DNA of 64,000 nt, taken from NCBI RefSeq assembly GCF_003254645.1, contig NZ_PNFD01000003.1:248001-312000 (forward strand), written 5' to 3'. Below, one piece after another: positions 1 through 8,915 of the stretch. This DNA is from Microbacterium suaedae. GTDB lineage: Bacteria; Actinomycetota; Actinomycetes; Actinomycetales; Microbacteriaceae. Each line of letters starts with the position of its first letter. The stretch's first letter is position 1. The notes beneath the pieces are model-generated. The model was not told the DNA's origin, searched no databases, and saw only the letters and a list, made by a program, of their open reading frames with translations. The position numbers and the translations under genes were made by a program.

Positions 1-3000
1 CCTCGCTCCTGTCGACGACCGCGCGCCCGGGGGGCGATTGGTCGTTCAGCACGTCCTTCTCTGCTCCGAGCAGCGTGTACTGGTTGACGTCGCTGAGGCG
101 CAGGATGATGCGGCGCGAGATGTTCGATGCGACCCCCGTCGGCACGGCGCCGCCGCGGTCGGCCGTGATCACGGCGTGCACGCCGAGCGGGCGCCCCTCA
201 CCGAGGATCCGCATGAACTCGCGGTAGAACGGCGCCCGCGCCGACGAGATCTCCCACTCCTTCCGGAAGTCGGGGAAGTTGTCGATCAGCAGGATGATGC
301 GCGGCATCGACGGATCCGCGAGCTCGCGGTACTCCGAGAGGTTCGACGCGTGCGCGGCGGCGAACGCCTCCCCGCGACGGTCGAGTTCGCGCCCCAGCGT
401 GCGCAGGAGGCGCTGGATCCTCTCCGGATCCTCGCCGTCGACGATGGATCCGACGTGCGGCAGCTTCTCGAGCACGCCGAGCGCCCCCGACGCGAAGTCG
501 AGGCCGTACACCTGCGCCTGGCCGAGATCGGGGCGCATGCCCGCGGCCGTCGCGATCGACTTCAGCGCGGTCGACTTGCCCGCGCCCGATGTGCCGAAGA
601 CGAGCAGGGATCCGTCGCGGTCGGGCACGAAGTACGTCGGGTTCTGCTGCTGCTTCTCGGGCCGATCTGCGACGCCGAGCGCGATGCGCCCATCACCCTC
701 GAGGGGCATGTCGGCCAGGTCGATGACTTCGGCGAGGTCGTCGAGCCACGGGCGGCGCGGCGTGAGGAGACCCGCGCGCTCATGCGCCCGGATGATGGTC
801 TTCACGACGCGCTTCTGGTCGTTCGGCCCCAGATCCTCGTCGTGCGAGTCGCTCTCGGCGGGCCGGTCGGGCTCCCACTCCTGGATCGATCCGAACCGCA
901 GCTCTGCCGCCTTCACCTCGGCCGAGACGGCCTCGTCGGTGCGGGTCCATCCGCCGGCGTACGCCGACTGGAAGGGCGTGAGACGACCGGGTCCCGTCTT
1001 CGCGATGCCTCGTCCCGGGATCGAAGGCGGGAACGACGCGGCGATGGGATCGTCGACGACGTCCTTCGAATCGGCCTCGTCCGCCATGCGCAGAGCGACG
1101 CGCAGATTCGTGTTCGCGCGCAGGTTGTCCTTGATGACGCCGGCCGGGCGCTGCGTGGCCATGATCAGGTGGATGCCGAGCGAGCGCCCGCGCTGGGCAA
1201 TGTCGACGACGCCGTCGACGAACTCGGGCACCTCGCCCGCGAGCGCCGCGAACTCGTCGATGACGAGGACGAGCGCGGGGGGCGTCTCGGGATCCTGTCG
1301 CTTCTCGAGCTCGAGGAGGTCCTTCGCCTTCTTCCGGTTGAACAGGTGCTCGCGGTAGTGCAGCTCGGCGCGCAGGCTCGTGAGCGCGCGGCGCACGAGG
1401 TGCGGGCTGAGATCGGTGACGAGGCCCACGCAGTGCGGGAGCTCGACGCAGTCGGCGAACGCGGATCCGCCCTTGTAGTCGACGAACAGGAACGTCACGC
1501 GATCGGGGCTGTGCGCGCTCGCGATCCCCAGCACCCACGCCTGCAGGAACTCCGACTTTCCGGCACCGGTCGTGCCACCCACGAGCGCGTGCGGGCCCTG
1601 CGCGCGCAGGTCGAGGGTCATCGCGTCGCTCGCGCCCTGGCCGACGATCGCGCGCAGATTGCCCGCCTTGCGCAGGCGCGGGCGCTCGGCCTCGGACCGG
1701 TCGATGATCGTGTTGTTCTGGCGCCACCGGTCGATGACGGCCTGCGGATCCTCGGCGACCTCGTCGCCGACGAGCGACAGGAACATGACGGATCCGGGGA
1801 TGTCCGACTCGTCGTGAATAACGGTCGACGCATCGACGACGGGCGCGAGACGCTTCGCGAGCATCCCCATATAGGCGTTCGAGACGCCCTCGACACGGGC
1901 GTGCTCGTACTGCTCGCCCGATCGCACGACGCCGACCGTCGCGTCTTCGAGGCCTCGCGAGACGTCCATGAAGGTGCGGCACGCGGCCGGCAGCGACTCC
2001 GGCGTGGGCGAGACGAAGATCGCGTGCACGCCGACATCGGCTCCGAGCTCGAGGATCTGCGTGAGACGCGCGCGGTCGACGGGCGCGTCGTTCGTGACGA
2101 AGACGACGACGCTGATCCGCTTCTTCGCGTCGTTCTCCTCCGCGGCGCGGTTCACATCGGTGCCGAACCGCATCGGGTTCCACGTCTCCTTGAACGGGCC
2201 GCGGTGCGATGGCGCCTTTGCCAGGCGCATGACGTAGTCCTCGAGCGCGCTGAGAAGCGCGTTCGCCGTGGGCTCGCTGTCGGCGAGGGGCAGATCCTTG
2301 AACGGATTCGTCTCGCTCGACGTGTGCGGCAGCCACTTGATCCACTCGAGTTCGCCGGTCCACTCGGCATCGGCGAAGGCGACCGAGACGACCTCATTGG
2401 GCGCGTGCAGGCCGAAGAGCTGCACGGCGAGGCCGCGCATCGCGTCGGCTGCATATCTCTCGGGCCCCGCGACGCCAAGGGATCCGGCGGCGGGCAGCGT
2501 CTCGAGGATCGGCACGTCGTGCACGTACCTGTAGCGCTCGCGCAGGCGCTCGACGCGCGCGATGTACTCGGGCAGGCCATCCTGCGAATCGGATTCGCGG
2601 ATCGAGTTGCGCGACGGTGCCGTCGAGACGCCGAGTCGGAACGCGAGGAAGTTCCAGTGCTCGGGACGCCTCGTCCACAGCATCGGCCCGAGGCGCATGG
2701 CGTGCTCGAAGACCTCCGCGACCGGCGGGACCTCCTCACCCCGCGCCTTCTCCTCCCGCGGCTTCTCACGGAAGAACGTCTCCTCGAGATGCTCGAACTG
2801 CCTCTCGAACAGCATCAGCTCGTGATTGCGCTTGTTCTTCATCTGCATGCGCTGATTGACGAAGTTGCCCAGCGCCATGAGCGGCGTCATGAAGATCAGC
2901 AGGAGCGCGCGCGGCCGATCGGTGATCAGGTAGATCGACACCGCCATGATGATCGGCGCGACGAGCATCGTCCACGGGAAGAGCTTCGAGAGCATCTCGG

Positions 3001-3709
3001 TGGGCATGCGCGGCGGCGCGTGCTCGACGCCCGGATAGCGCACCTCGACGCGCGGGCTGCGATTGAACAGCAGGCCGCCGCCGCGCTCGAGGACGGGATC
3101 CTCTTCCATCTCGTCGCCGCCGGCCGAGTAGAACAGCACCAGAGTGGATCCGCCGATGACGAACGGCTGCCCCGGCTCGAGGCGCACGCGCTGGACCTGC
3201 TCGCCGTCGACGAGCACGCCGTTGGCCGAGTTCAGGTCGACGAGCTCGATGAACCCCGAGACCTCGAGTCGCGCGTGCCGTTTCGACACCATGCCCTCGG
3301 GCAGCACGATGTCGTTCGCGGCGGAGCGCCCGATCGACGACTGCCCGCGGGCGACAGGAAAGTCCTGCCCCTTCAGCGGTCCGTCGATCGCGCGCAGCAC
3401 GGCGACGACCCTGCGGCCGTCGACGGCGCGCGTGTGGTTCGGGCCGAGGTTGTGCACGGCGGCGGCGAAACCGGATCCGATGGGCGCCTCACCCATGGGG
3501 ACGTCGGGCTGCAGCGGTTCGAGCCGTTCGCCCGTCGGCGGGCTGACGGCGAGAGTGAGCGTGTCGTCGGGGCCCGCCGTCACGGAGCGCGCCGGATCGG
3601 CCTCGGCGATGTGCCGCGCGACGTCGCCCGCCGTCGCGGTCGAGTCGGCGGTGACGACGATGTCGACCGGGTCGACACCGGCGCGATGGAGTGTGAGCTT
3701 GACCTTCAC
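1..3709 (-). CDS. FHA-containing type VII secretion FtsK/SpoIIIE ATPase (EssC/EccC-like), C-terminus off the window
   Basis: Reading leftward from a GTG at 3709, this frame stays open to base 1, giving about 1,236 codons and no stop, so the C-terminus is missing. An N-terminal FHA domain lies around residues 100-175 (GRSAANDI, SKRHARLE, NSANGVLVDG). Two membrane segments follow at about residues 241-286. The first FtsK-type ATPase has Walker A GGTTGAGKS near residue 711 and Walker B LVLVIDEFAAL. The second has GTSGAGKS near residue 1039, but its Walker B reads LLIDNF, without the catalytic acid. FHA plus two membrane helices plus tandem FtsK domains is the EssC/YukB layout; such ATPases drive WXG100 substrates across the membrane. 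It follows the RDD/FHA gene by 32 bp and is probably co-transcribed with it. No WXG100 gene is visible, so the substrate is unknown. Confidence 0.9.
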   Translation of the reverse strand, partial: MKVKLTLHRAGVDPVDIVVTADSTATAGDVARHIAEADPARSVTAGPDDTLTLAVSPPTGERLEPLQPDVPMGEAPIGSGFAAAVHNLGPNHTRAVDGRRVVAVLRAIDGPLKGQDFPVARGQSSIGRSAANDIVLPEGMVSKRHARLEVSGFIELVDLNSANGVLVDGEQVQRVRLEPGQPFVIGGSTLVLFYSAGGDEMEEDPVLERGGGLLFNRSPRVEVRYPGVEHAPPRMPTEMLSKLFPWTMLVAPIIMAVSIYLITDRPRALLLIFMTPLMALGNFVNQRMQMKNKRNHELMLFERQFEHLEETFFREKPREEKARGEEVPPVAEVFEHAMRLGPMLWTRRPEHWNFLAFRLGVSTAPSRNSIRESDSQDGLPEYIARVERLRERYRYVHDVPILETLPAAGSLGVAGPERYAADAMRGLAVQLFGLHAPNEVVSVAFADAEWTGELEWIKWLPHTSSETNPFKDLPLADSEPTANALLSALEDYVMRLAKAPSHRGPFKETWNPMRFGTDVNRAAEENDAKKRISVVVFVTNDAPVDRARLTQILELGADVGVHAIFVSPTPESLPAACRTFMDVSRGLEDATVGVVRSGEQYEHARVEGVSNAYMGMLAKRLAPVVDASTVIHDESDIPGSVMFLSLVGDEVAEDPQAVIDRWRQNNTIIDRSEAERPRLRKAGNLRAIVGQGASDAMTLDLRAQGPHALVGGTTGAGKSEFLQAWVLGIASAHSPDRVTFLFVDYKGGSAFADCVELPHCVGLVTDLSPHLVRRALTSLRAELHYREHLFNRKKAKDLLELEKRQDPETPPALVLVIDEFAALAGEVPEFVDGVVDIAQRGRSLGIHLIMATQRPAGVIKDNLRANTNLRVALRMADEADSKDVVDDPIAASFPPSIPGRGIAKTGPGRLTPFQSAYAGGWTRTDEAVSAEVKAAELRFGSIQEWEPDRPAESDSHDEDLGPNDQKRVVKTIIRAHERAGLLTPRRPWLDDLAEVIDLADMPLEGDGRIALGVADRPEKQQQNPTYFVPDRDGSLLVFGTSGAGKSTALKSIATAAGMRPDLGQAQVYGLDFASGALGVLEKLPHVGSIVDGEDPERIQRLLRTLGRELDRRGEAFAAAHASNLSEYRELADPSMPRIILLIDNFPDFRKEWEISSARAPFYREFMRILGEGRPLGVHAVITADRGGAVPTGVASNISRRIILRLSDVNQYTLLGAEKDVLNDQSPPGRAVVDRSE

Positions 3710-3741
3710 GTGTCAGTTCCGTCCAGGGGGGTCGTGGAGAG

Positions 3742-5145
3742 TCATCGGGACGCCCCGATCGTGATCGTGCGGTCGCCGAAGCGCACCGTGTCGCCGACGA
3801 CAGCGACGACGGGCTGCCCGGCGGCGACTTCGCGCTCGGCGTCGCCCCGGACGACGAACGTCCCGTTCGTGGATCCCAGATCGCGCACCAGGACGCCCTC
3901 TCGGTGCGGAGCCAGGGCGAAGTGGGTCTTCGAGATCGAGCGGGTGCCGTCGGGCACGGGAACGCGGTGCGCGCTCTCGTCCCCGCTCGGCCGCTGCGGA
4001 TCTCGTCCGAAGATCGTCAGCCCGTGCAGCGTGAGCTCGGACCCCGTGTCCATCGTGAGCACGATGCTCGCCGCCTGCCGCTGGCGCGCCTCCCGCCTCG
4101 TGGGCGGATCGGGCGGGGCGGGAGCGGGGTGCGGCACCGGCTTCGGATCGGAGCGGGTGAAGGACTTCTGCGGGGCCTTCACGGCCGGTGCGGGGGCCTG
4201 CGGCGGTGGCACGGGAGCCGGGGATCCCGTGAGGTCGGACGGCATGCCGGACATCGCCGGCGCCGACGCGTCGTCCTGCTGCTCGCTCTTCCCCGCACGG
4301 TACCCGCCGAGGATCGGGCGGCCCTCCTCGGTGCGCGGCTGCGGGGCGGGGGCGGAACTCGGCTGCTGCGCCGACAGACCAACCGCCTTCTCGGCCCGGT
4401 GTGACCGCGCCACGCCCAGCACGCCCGCACTCACGCGGCCTGCGGGGCGGTAGGCGATCTCAGGGCCGTCGGCGGTGGCGAGCGAGGGGAGCTCGTGGGC
4501 CACGGGCTCGAGCTCGACCTTCACCATCTTGCGCGCGATGCGCATGCGCTTGTCGTCGTAGGGATCGAGCCCCTTGCGGATGTCGATCATCCACAGCTGC
4601 GCGGCGTAGTCGTGCCACGCGCGCCCGCGCCTCTCGGGATCCCACAGCGCCGACAGGAAGAACAGCAGCGGTCCGATCAGGGGCACGATGCCCGCCGCAG
4701 AGACGATGAGCACGCGCAGCACGATGCGCCAGAACCCCGGCTTCTGGAGGGTCTTGGCGTTGACGCTGCGGATGCCCATCATCGCCTTGCCGATCGTGAG
4801 CCCCTTCCGCCCGTGCAGAACCCCCTGCACGACGCACAGCGCGAGGGTGAGCAGCACGGTCACGCCGGCCATGACCATGGCCAGCACGAAGCTCGGATGC
4901 GTCACGAGCCCATAGGCGCTGATGCGCGACTGCAGGAACTTCAGCAGCAGCGGCACCGTGAATACGGCGTACGGGATCTGCATGACGAGCAGAAACGCGA
5001 CGTCGATCGCGGCCGCGAGCGTGCGGCGCGGAAACGGGGCGCGGATGAGACCGAGCGCCTCGGCGTAGGCGGGATCGGGCCGGCCGTTCTCGTCGAGACC
5101 CTCGACCTCCTCCTCGCCCTCGTCGAGCTCCCAGATCGTCGTCAC
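3742..5145 (-). CDS. RDD-family membrane protein with C-terminal FHA domain
   Basis: A 467-residue protein. Residues about 35-200 are an RDD domain with membrane helices: RRTLAAAIDVAFLLVM carries the first Arg-Asp signature, and GRKGLTIGKAMMGIR and RGRAWHDYAA are typical later motifs. A Pro/Ala-rich linker covers about 225-355. An FHA domain follows (IFGRDPQRP, ISKTHFAL, DLGSTNGTFV), which binds phosphothreonine in characterised members. It sits directly upstream of the FHA/FtsK secretion ATPase in the same direction, so the pair probably builds or regulates a type VII secretion apparatus under Ser/Thr kinase control. The kinase is not in the window, and the secretion role is inferred from context. 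Confidence 0.82.
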   Translation of the reverse strand: MTTIWELDEGEEEVEGLDENGRPDPAYAEALGLIRAPFPRRTLAAAIDVAFLLVMQIPYAVFTVPLLLKFLQSRISAYGLVTHPSFVLAMVMAGVTVLLTLALCVVQGVLHGRKGLTIGKAMMGIRSVNAKTLQKPGFWRIVLRVLIVSAAGIVPLIGPLLFFLSALWDPERRGRAWHDYAAQLWMIDIRKGLDPYDDKRMRIARKMVKVELEPVAHELPSLATADGPEIAYRPAGRVSAGVLGVARSHRAEKAVGLSAQQPSSAPAPQPRTEEGRPILGGYRAGKSEQQDDASAPAMSGMPSDLTGSPAPVPPPQAPAPAVKAPQKSFTRSDPKPVPHPAPAPPDPPTRREARQRQAASIVLTMDTGSELTLHGLTIFGRDPQRPSGDESAHRVPVPDGTRSISKTHFALAPHREGVLVRDLGSTNGTFVVRGDAEREVAAGQPVVAVVGDTVRFGDRTITIGASR

Positions 5146-5283
5146 GCGCCACCTCTCCCGTCGACGCGGGGCACAGCGCCACCCCGGCCCTCAACGTTAC
5201 CGACCCGTGCGCGGGATCCCTTCCTCGCCAGGAGGGCAGTTCTCCCCATCCCTCGGACTCGCCGACCGTGAAACGATCGGCGC

Positions 5284-6159
5284 ATGGCATCCGACACGCG
5301 CCGCGAGGCGCTCGCGCTGAGCGGCGAGCGCGAGGCGGTGCTCGTGCGGGACGACACGGGATGGCGCCTCGAGGTCGACGGTGTGCTCCAGTCGCATGTC
5401 GCGCCGGCCGGCGAGCCCGCTCGTCTCGCCTCCGCACGGTGGATGATCGCGGCCATCGGCCCCGGATCCCCGCTGCGCGTCGCGCATCTCGGAGGGGGTC
5501 TGCTCACTCTGCCGCGGCTCGTCGCAGACGTTCGCCCCGGCTCTGCCCAGCTCGTGCTCGAGATCGAGCCCGCCTATGTCGCGCTCGCGGGCACGCGCCT
5601 GCCCGCGCCCGACGGCGTCGAGGTGCGCGAGGCCGACGCGCGCGACTGGCTCGACGGGGCGGATCCTGCGGCCTGGGATGCCGTGACCGTCGACGTGTTC
5701 GCGGGCGGGCGGATCCCCCCACGCTTCACATCGATCGAGAGCGTCCGCGCCGCGCGCCGCGCCCTCGCCGACGACGGCGTGCTCGTCATCAACTCGACGG
5801 CGGGCCCCGAGCTCGACTTCACGAGGCGGCAGCTCGCGGGGCTGCGCACGGTGTTCCGCCACGTCGCGCTCATCGTGCAGGGGTCGTCGCTCGGAGGCCT
5901 GCGCTTCGGCAACGCGTGCATGATCGCGAGCGACGCGCCTCTGCCGGCCGACAGGATCCGATCCGCCCTCCGCGGGGATCCCTCCCGAGGCGCCCTCGTG
6001 ACGGACCTCGACGAGCTCGTCGGCGACGCGGATCCGCTCTCGGAGCGCGAGGGGCTGTGGTCGCCGACCCCCGCGCTTCCCGACGCCTCCGGGGCGCTCG
6101 AAGCCCTTGAGCACATGCGGCGGACGCTCGAGGGGATGCTGCCGCCCGATCGGGCGTAG
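5284..6159 (+). CDS. Spermidine-synthase-like methyltransferase-fold protein
   Basis: A 291-residue protein with the nucleotide-binding Rossmann core of spermidine synthase-like proteins: VAHLGGGLLTLPR around residue 65 is motif I, LVLEIEPAYV is the acidic motif II, and DAVTVDVFAGGRIPPRFTSIE matches the aminopropyltransferase region. No membrane helices are seen. Actinobacterial homologues are usually annotated as spermidine synthase or fused MFS/spermidine synthase, but no decarboxylase or other polyamine gene is nearby, so true aminopropyl transfer is unproven. Transcribed divergently from the RDD/FHA gene; no strong ribosome binding site precedes the ATG. Confidence 0.7.
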   Translation: MASDTRREALALSGEREAVLVRDDTGWRLEVDGVLQSHVAPAGEPARLASARWMIAAIGPGSPLRVAHLGGGLLTLPRLVADVRPGSAQLVLEIEPAYVALAGTRLPAPDGVEVREADARDWLDGADPAAWDAVTVDVFAGGRIPPRFTSIESVRAARRALADDGVLVINSTAGPELDFTRRQLAGLRTVFRHVALIVQGSSLGGLRFGNACMIASDAPLPADRIRSALRGDPSRGALVTDLDELVGDADPLSEREGLWSPTPALPDASGALEALEHMRRTLEGMLPPDRA

Positions 6160-6168
6160 CGCGTGGCG

Positions 6169-6507
6169 TCAGCTGCGGGTGTCGGGATCCGGATCGGTTC
6201 CGTCGTCGGCGTCGCCGTCGACATCGGGATCCGCATCGTTGTAGAGCACGGGCCGATCAGCGCCCTTCTCGACCTCCCGCGGATCGACGACGAGCAGCAG
6301 CAGCGCGAGCGACAGCAGAACGACGATGAACACGATGCCCGCGACGATCGCCGCGAGCCGCCACGCCGATCCGACGATGCTGGTCTGCTCCGTGAACCCG
6401 CCCGTGGACAGGGCCGTGACGAAGCCCGCGAACAGGGCCGCCGCGAACGCGAACCCGAGCAGCTGCACGGGCTTCATCAGGTCGCGGCGAGTGGGCTTGT
6501 CGGTCAT
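6169..6507 (-). CDS. Small two-helix membrane protein of unknown function
   Basis: A 112-residue protein starting MTDKPTRRDL, with two predicted membrane helices (about residues 15-35 and 45-75) and a very acidic Asp-rich C-terminal tail. I do not recognise a family. The ATG overlaps the stop of the upstream membrane-protein gene by four bases (ATGA at 6504-6507), so the two are translationally coupled. Longer in-frame starts would run far into the upstream gene, so this start is preferred. Confidence 0.65.
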   Translation of the reverse strand: MTDKPTRRDLMKPVQLLGFAFAAALFAGFVTALSTGGFTEQTSIVGSAWRLAAIVAGIVFIVVLLSLALLLLVVDPREVEKGADRPVLYNDADPDVDGDADDGTDPDPDTRS

Positions 6508-7124
6508 GCGGCGTCCTTCGTATGCGGAGTCTTCTGCGGCGTGGGCGAGAACCCGCCGATCGCGAGGTAGACGGCGACGATCGCGGCCCAGCCGCCGAAC
6601 AGGCCGACGCCGAGGATCGTGCCGGTGAGGGTGAATTCGCGCCCCGCCTCCTCGATGAAGTAATCGAGGGCGTACTGCGGCGAGACGACGAGCGAGACGG
6701 CCGCGAGCAGGAGGGTGAGGCCGCCGACCGTGATGCGATCGCGCGACTCGGCCGTCGCCCGCGCGCGGCGCCCCGCGATGCCGGCGACGAGCTCCACCGC
6801 TCCCGCGGCGGCCGCCCACCCGATGAGGATCCAGTGGAACGCGAGCGCCGGATCGGCCGGGATGAGCTGGCACAACGCGCCCGCGAGCAGGTGGATCGCT
6901 CCGAGGACGCGGGACGTGGTGGCGTCGCGACGTTCGCGCACGAGGACCGAGTCGGCGAAGAACAGCACCGCCGTCGCGAGCGCGAACATCTGCAGCACCG
7001 CCAGGCCGAAGTCGCCGGTGCGATCCTGCACGAAGGTCACGACGAGCGCCGCGACGGCTGCGATCACCGCCCGCAGGATCAGCACGATGCGCGCGGCGCG
7101 CGGCGTGGCGAAGAGCGGCGACAT
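6504..7124 (-). CDS. Polytopic membrane protein of unknown function
   Basis: A 206-residue protein with about six hydrophobic segments and a short basic start (MSPLFATPRAARIVLILR). It resembles the small actinobacterial integral membrane proteins often labelled hypothetical or acyl-CoA synthetase-like, but no catalytic motif is visible. It forms a two-gene unit with the small membrane protein downstream through a four-base overlap. Its start lies 27 bp from the stop of aztA, so read-through from aztA is possible. Confidence 0.6.
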   Translation of the reverse strand: MSPLFATPRAARIVLILRAVIAAVAALVVTFVQDRTGDFGLAVLQMFALATAVLFFADSVLVRERRDATTSRVLGAIHLLAGALCQLIPADPALAFHWILIGWAAAAGAVELVAGIAGRRARATAESRDRITVGGLTLLLAAVSLVVSPQYALDYFIEEAGREFTLTGTILGVGLFGGWAAIVAVYLAIGGFSPTPQKTPHTKDAA

Positions 7125-7151
7125 GGGAATCCTCTGCGGAACGAGCGGGGT

Positions 7152-7811
7152 TCACCCCATCCTATTTGCCCGACGCTGAGAGGGGACGCCGGGCTCGGCG
7201 ACCCTGCGTCCCTCGACGAGGTGCACCACACGATCTGCGTGCGCGATGTCGTCGTGGTCGTGGGTGACCCACCCCACCGCGCGGCCACGCCGGGCTTCAT
7301 CCGCGAGGATCTCCCGCACGCGCGTGCGACTGTCCGCGTCGAGCCCCGCGGCGGGCTCGTCAAGGATCATGACGTCGGCGCCGCGCGCGATGCCCTGCGC
7401 AATGAGCGCGCGCTGCCGCTGACCGCCGGACAGCGCGTGAAGGGAGCGCCGCGCGAAGCCCGTGAGGCCGACGCGCTCGATGGCCTCGTCGACCGAGCGA
7501 CGGACCTCGCGGCGGGGCCGCCTCCTCCCCCATGTGCCCATCGCGATGGCTTCCCGCACCGTCAGCGGCAGGGCCTCGGGTACGGCGACGCGCTGGACGA
7601 CGAGCGCGACGTCGCCCGACCGCTCGACGCACCCCTCGCGCGGGCGACGCACCCCCGCGAGGATCTCGATGAGCGTCGACTTGCCGGATCCGTTCGCGCC
7701 GACGATGGCCGTGATCGCTCCGGCATCCAGGCGGACATCGACGTCGTGGAGGACGTCTGATCCTCCGTAGGCGAAGCAGATACCGGTGGCGGTGAGGGCG
7801 GAGTTCGTCAT
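7152..7811 (-). CDS. aztA: Zinc ABC transporter ATP-binding protein AztA
   Basis: A 219-residue ABC ATPase: Walker A VGANGSGKSTL, Q-loop region ALVVQRVAVPE, signature LSGGQRQR, Walker B VMILDEPAAGLD and H-loop GWVTHDHDD. It would power the permease AztB. The gene is divergent from aztB across a 51 bp intergenic region containing a Zur-like box, and the substrate-binding protein and zinc chaperones lie in the divergent operon, which is why zinc rather than manganese is called. The chosen start MTNSALTATGICF is the first in-frame ATG after the shared promoter; longer frames would cross into the aztB side. Confidence 0.88.
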   Translation of the reverse strand: MTNSALTATGICFAYGGSDVLHDVDVRLDAGAITAIVGANGSGKSTLIEILAGVRRPREGCVERSGDVALVVQRVAVPEALPLTVREAIAMGTWGRRRPRREVRRSVDEAIERVGLTGFARRSLHALSGGQRQRALIAQGIARGADVMILDEPAAGLDADSRTRVREILADEARRGRAVGWVTHDHDDIAHADRVVHLVEGRRVAEPGVPSQRRANRMG

Positions 7812-7825
7812 CCTTCTAACGTAAT

Positions 7826-7840
7826 TGATAACCGTTCTCA
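7826..7840. promoter_or_regulatory. Zur/Fur-like box in the aztA-aztB divergent promoter
   Basis: TGATAACCGTTCTCA is a 15-base imperfect palindrome with 6 of 7 arm bases pairing around a central C. It is in the only AT-rich stretch between the divergent aztA and aztB starts. Actinobacterial Zur boxes have the form TGAAAATGATTTTCA, so zinc-responsive repression of both directions is a reasonable inference. No Zur gene is in the window. Confidence 0.6.
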
Positions 7841-7862
7841 TTTTCATGTAGCGTGATCCCTC

Positions 7863-8915
7863 GTGTCCTGGTTCCTCACTCCGTTCTCCGCCGATTTCAT
7901 GGCGCGCGCCCTCGTGGGCGGCGTGCTCATCGCCGTGCTGTGCGCCGTCGTGGGCACGTGGGTCGTGACGCGCGGGATGGCGTTCCTCGGCGAGGCGATC
8001 GGACACGGCATGCTCCCCGGCGTCGCGATCGCGAGCCTCGCCGGCTGGCCCGCGATCCTCGGCGGCGCCGTCAGCGCCATCGCCATGAGCGCCGCGATCG
8101 GCGGCCTGCAGCGGCGCGGACGCCTCTCCTACGACACATCGATCGGCCTGCTGTTCGTCGGCATGCTGTCGCTCGGCATCATCATCGTGTCGCACTCGCG
8201 CAGCTTCGCGACCGACGCCACCGTGATGCTGTTCGGTGACATCCTCGCGGTCGACACGGGCGAGATCGTCCTCATCGCATGTGCGCTCGCCGTCACGCTC
8301 GTGACCGCCGCGCTTCTCCACCGCTCCTTCGTCGCCGCGGCCTTCGATCCGCGCATCGCGCAGACACTCGGGCTGCGCCCACAGCTCGCCCACGTCATGC
8401 TCACGGGGCTCGTGACGCTCGCCGTCGTGTCGTCGTACCAGGCGGTCGGATCCCTTCTCGTCGTCGGCATGCTCCTCGCGCCCGCCGTCGCGGCCGGCCC
8501 CTGGACGCGCACGATCGCCTCGACGATGGCGCTCGCGTCGATCTTCGGCACGGTCGCGGTCATCGCCGGCCTCCTCATCTCGTGGCACGCCGCGACGTCG
8601 ACCGGCCCGACGATCGCCGGCACCGCGATCCTCCTCGCCGGGGCCTCGTCTCTCACGGCCTCGCTGATGGCGCGCCGTCGCACGACGACCGCCGCCCACG
8701 CGATCGATCGGCCGCATCGCGCCCTGTCCGCTTTCGCTCCGCCCACGGCGGGAGCCTCCCCACCCGCGCCCCCTCAGCCCGCGCACGACCCGCCCGCGCC
8801 CACTCCCTCCGCTTCGGGCGCCCCCGCGTCCGGACCCGTCCGATCCGCGCACGACCTGTCCGCGCCCCCTCCCTCCACCCGGACACCCGTCACCTTCACG
8901 GAAAGCACGTCATGA
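7863..8915 (+). CDS. aztB: Zinc ABC transporter permease AztB with Pro-rich tail
   Basis: A 350-residue protein starting at GTG. Residues 1 to about 270 form the ABC-3 metal-permease core with eight or so membrane helices (MAFLGEAIGHGMLPG, VGSLLVVGMLLAPA). Residues about 275-350 are an unusual extension rich in Pro, Ala and Ser, absent from ordinary ABC-3 permeases. Within its DNA, the stretches at about 8773-8805 and 8845-8877 are near-duplicates, so part of the tail arose by a short tandem duplication. The TGA stop overlaps the ATG of aztD1 (ATGA at 8912-8915), giving translational coupling. Confidence 0.87.
   Translation: MSWFLTPFSADFMARALVGGVLIAVLCAVVGTWVVTRGMAFLGEAIGHGMLPGVAIASLAGWPAILGGAVSAIAMSAAIGGLQRRGRLSYDTSIGLLFVGMLSLGIIIVSHSRSFATDATVMLFGDILAVDTGEIVLIACALAVTLVTAALLHRSFVAAAFDPRIAQTLGLRPQLAHVMLTGLVTLAVVSSYQAVGSLLVVGMLLAPAVAAGPWTRTIASTMALASIFGTVAVIAGLLISWHAATSTGPTIAGTAILLAGASSLTASLMARRRTTTAAHAIDRPHRALSAFAPPTAGASPPAPPQPAHDPPAPTPSASGAPASGPVRSAHDLSAPPPSTRTPVTFTESTS

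Noticed and set aside
38..4453. 1,471-codon open frame on the plus strand
   Set aside because: It is antisense to the FHA/FtsK ATPase and RDD/FHA genes, whose domains are clear; the translation is low-complexity Arg/Asp/Leu without any motif. Long antisense frames are expected at this GC content.
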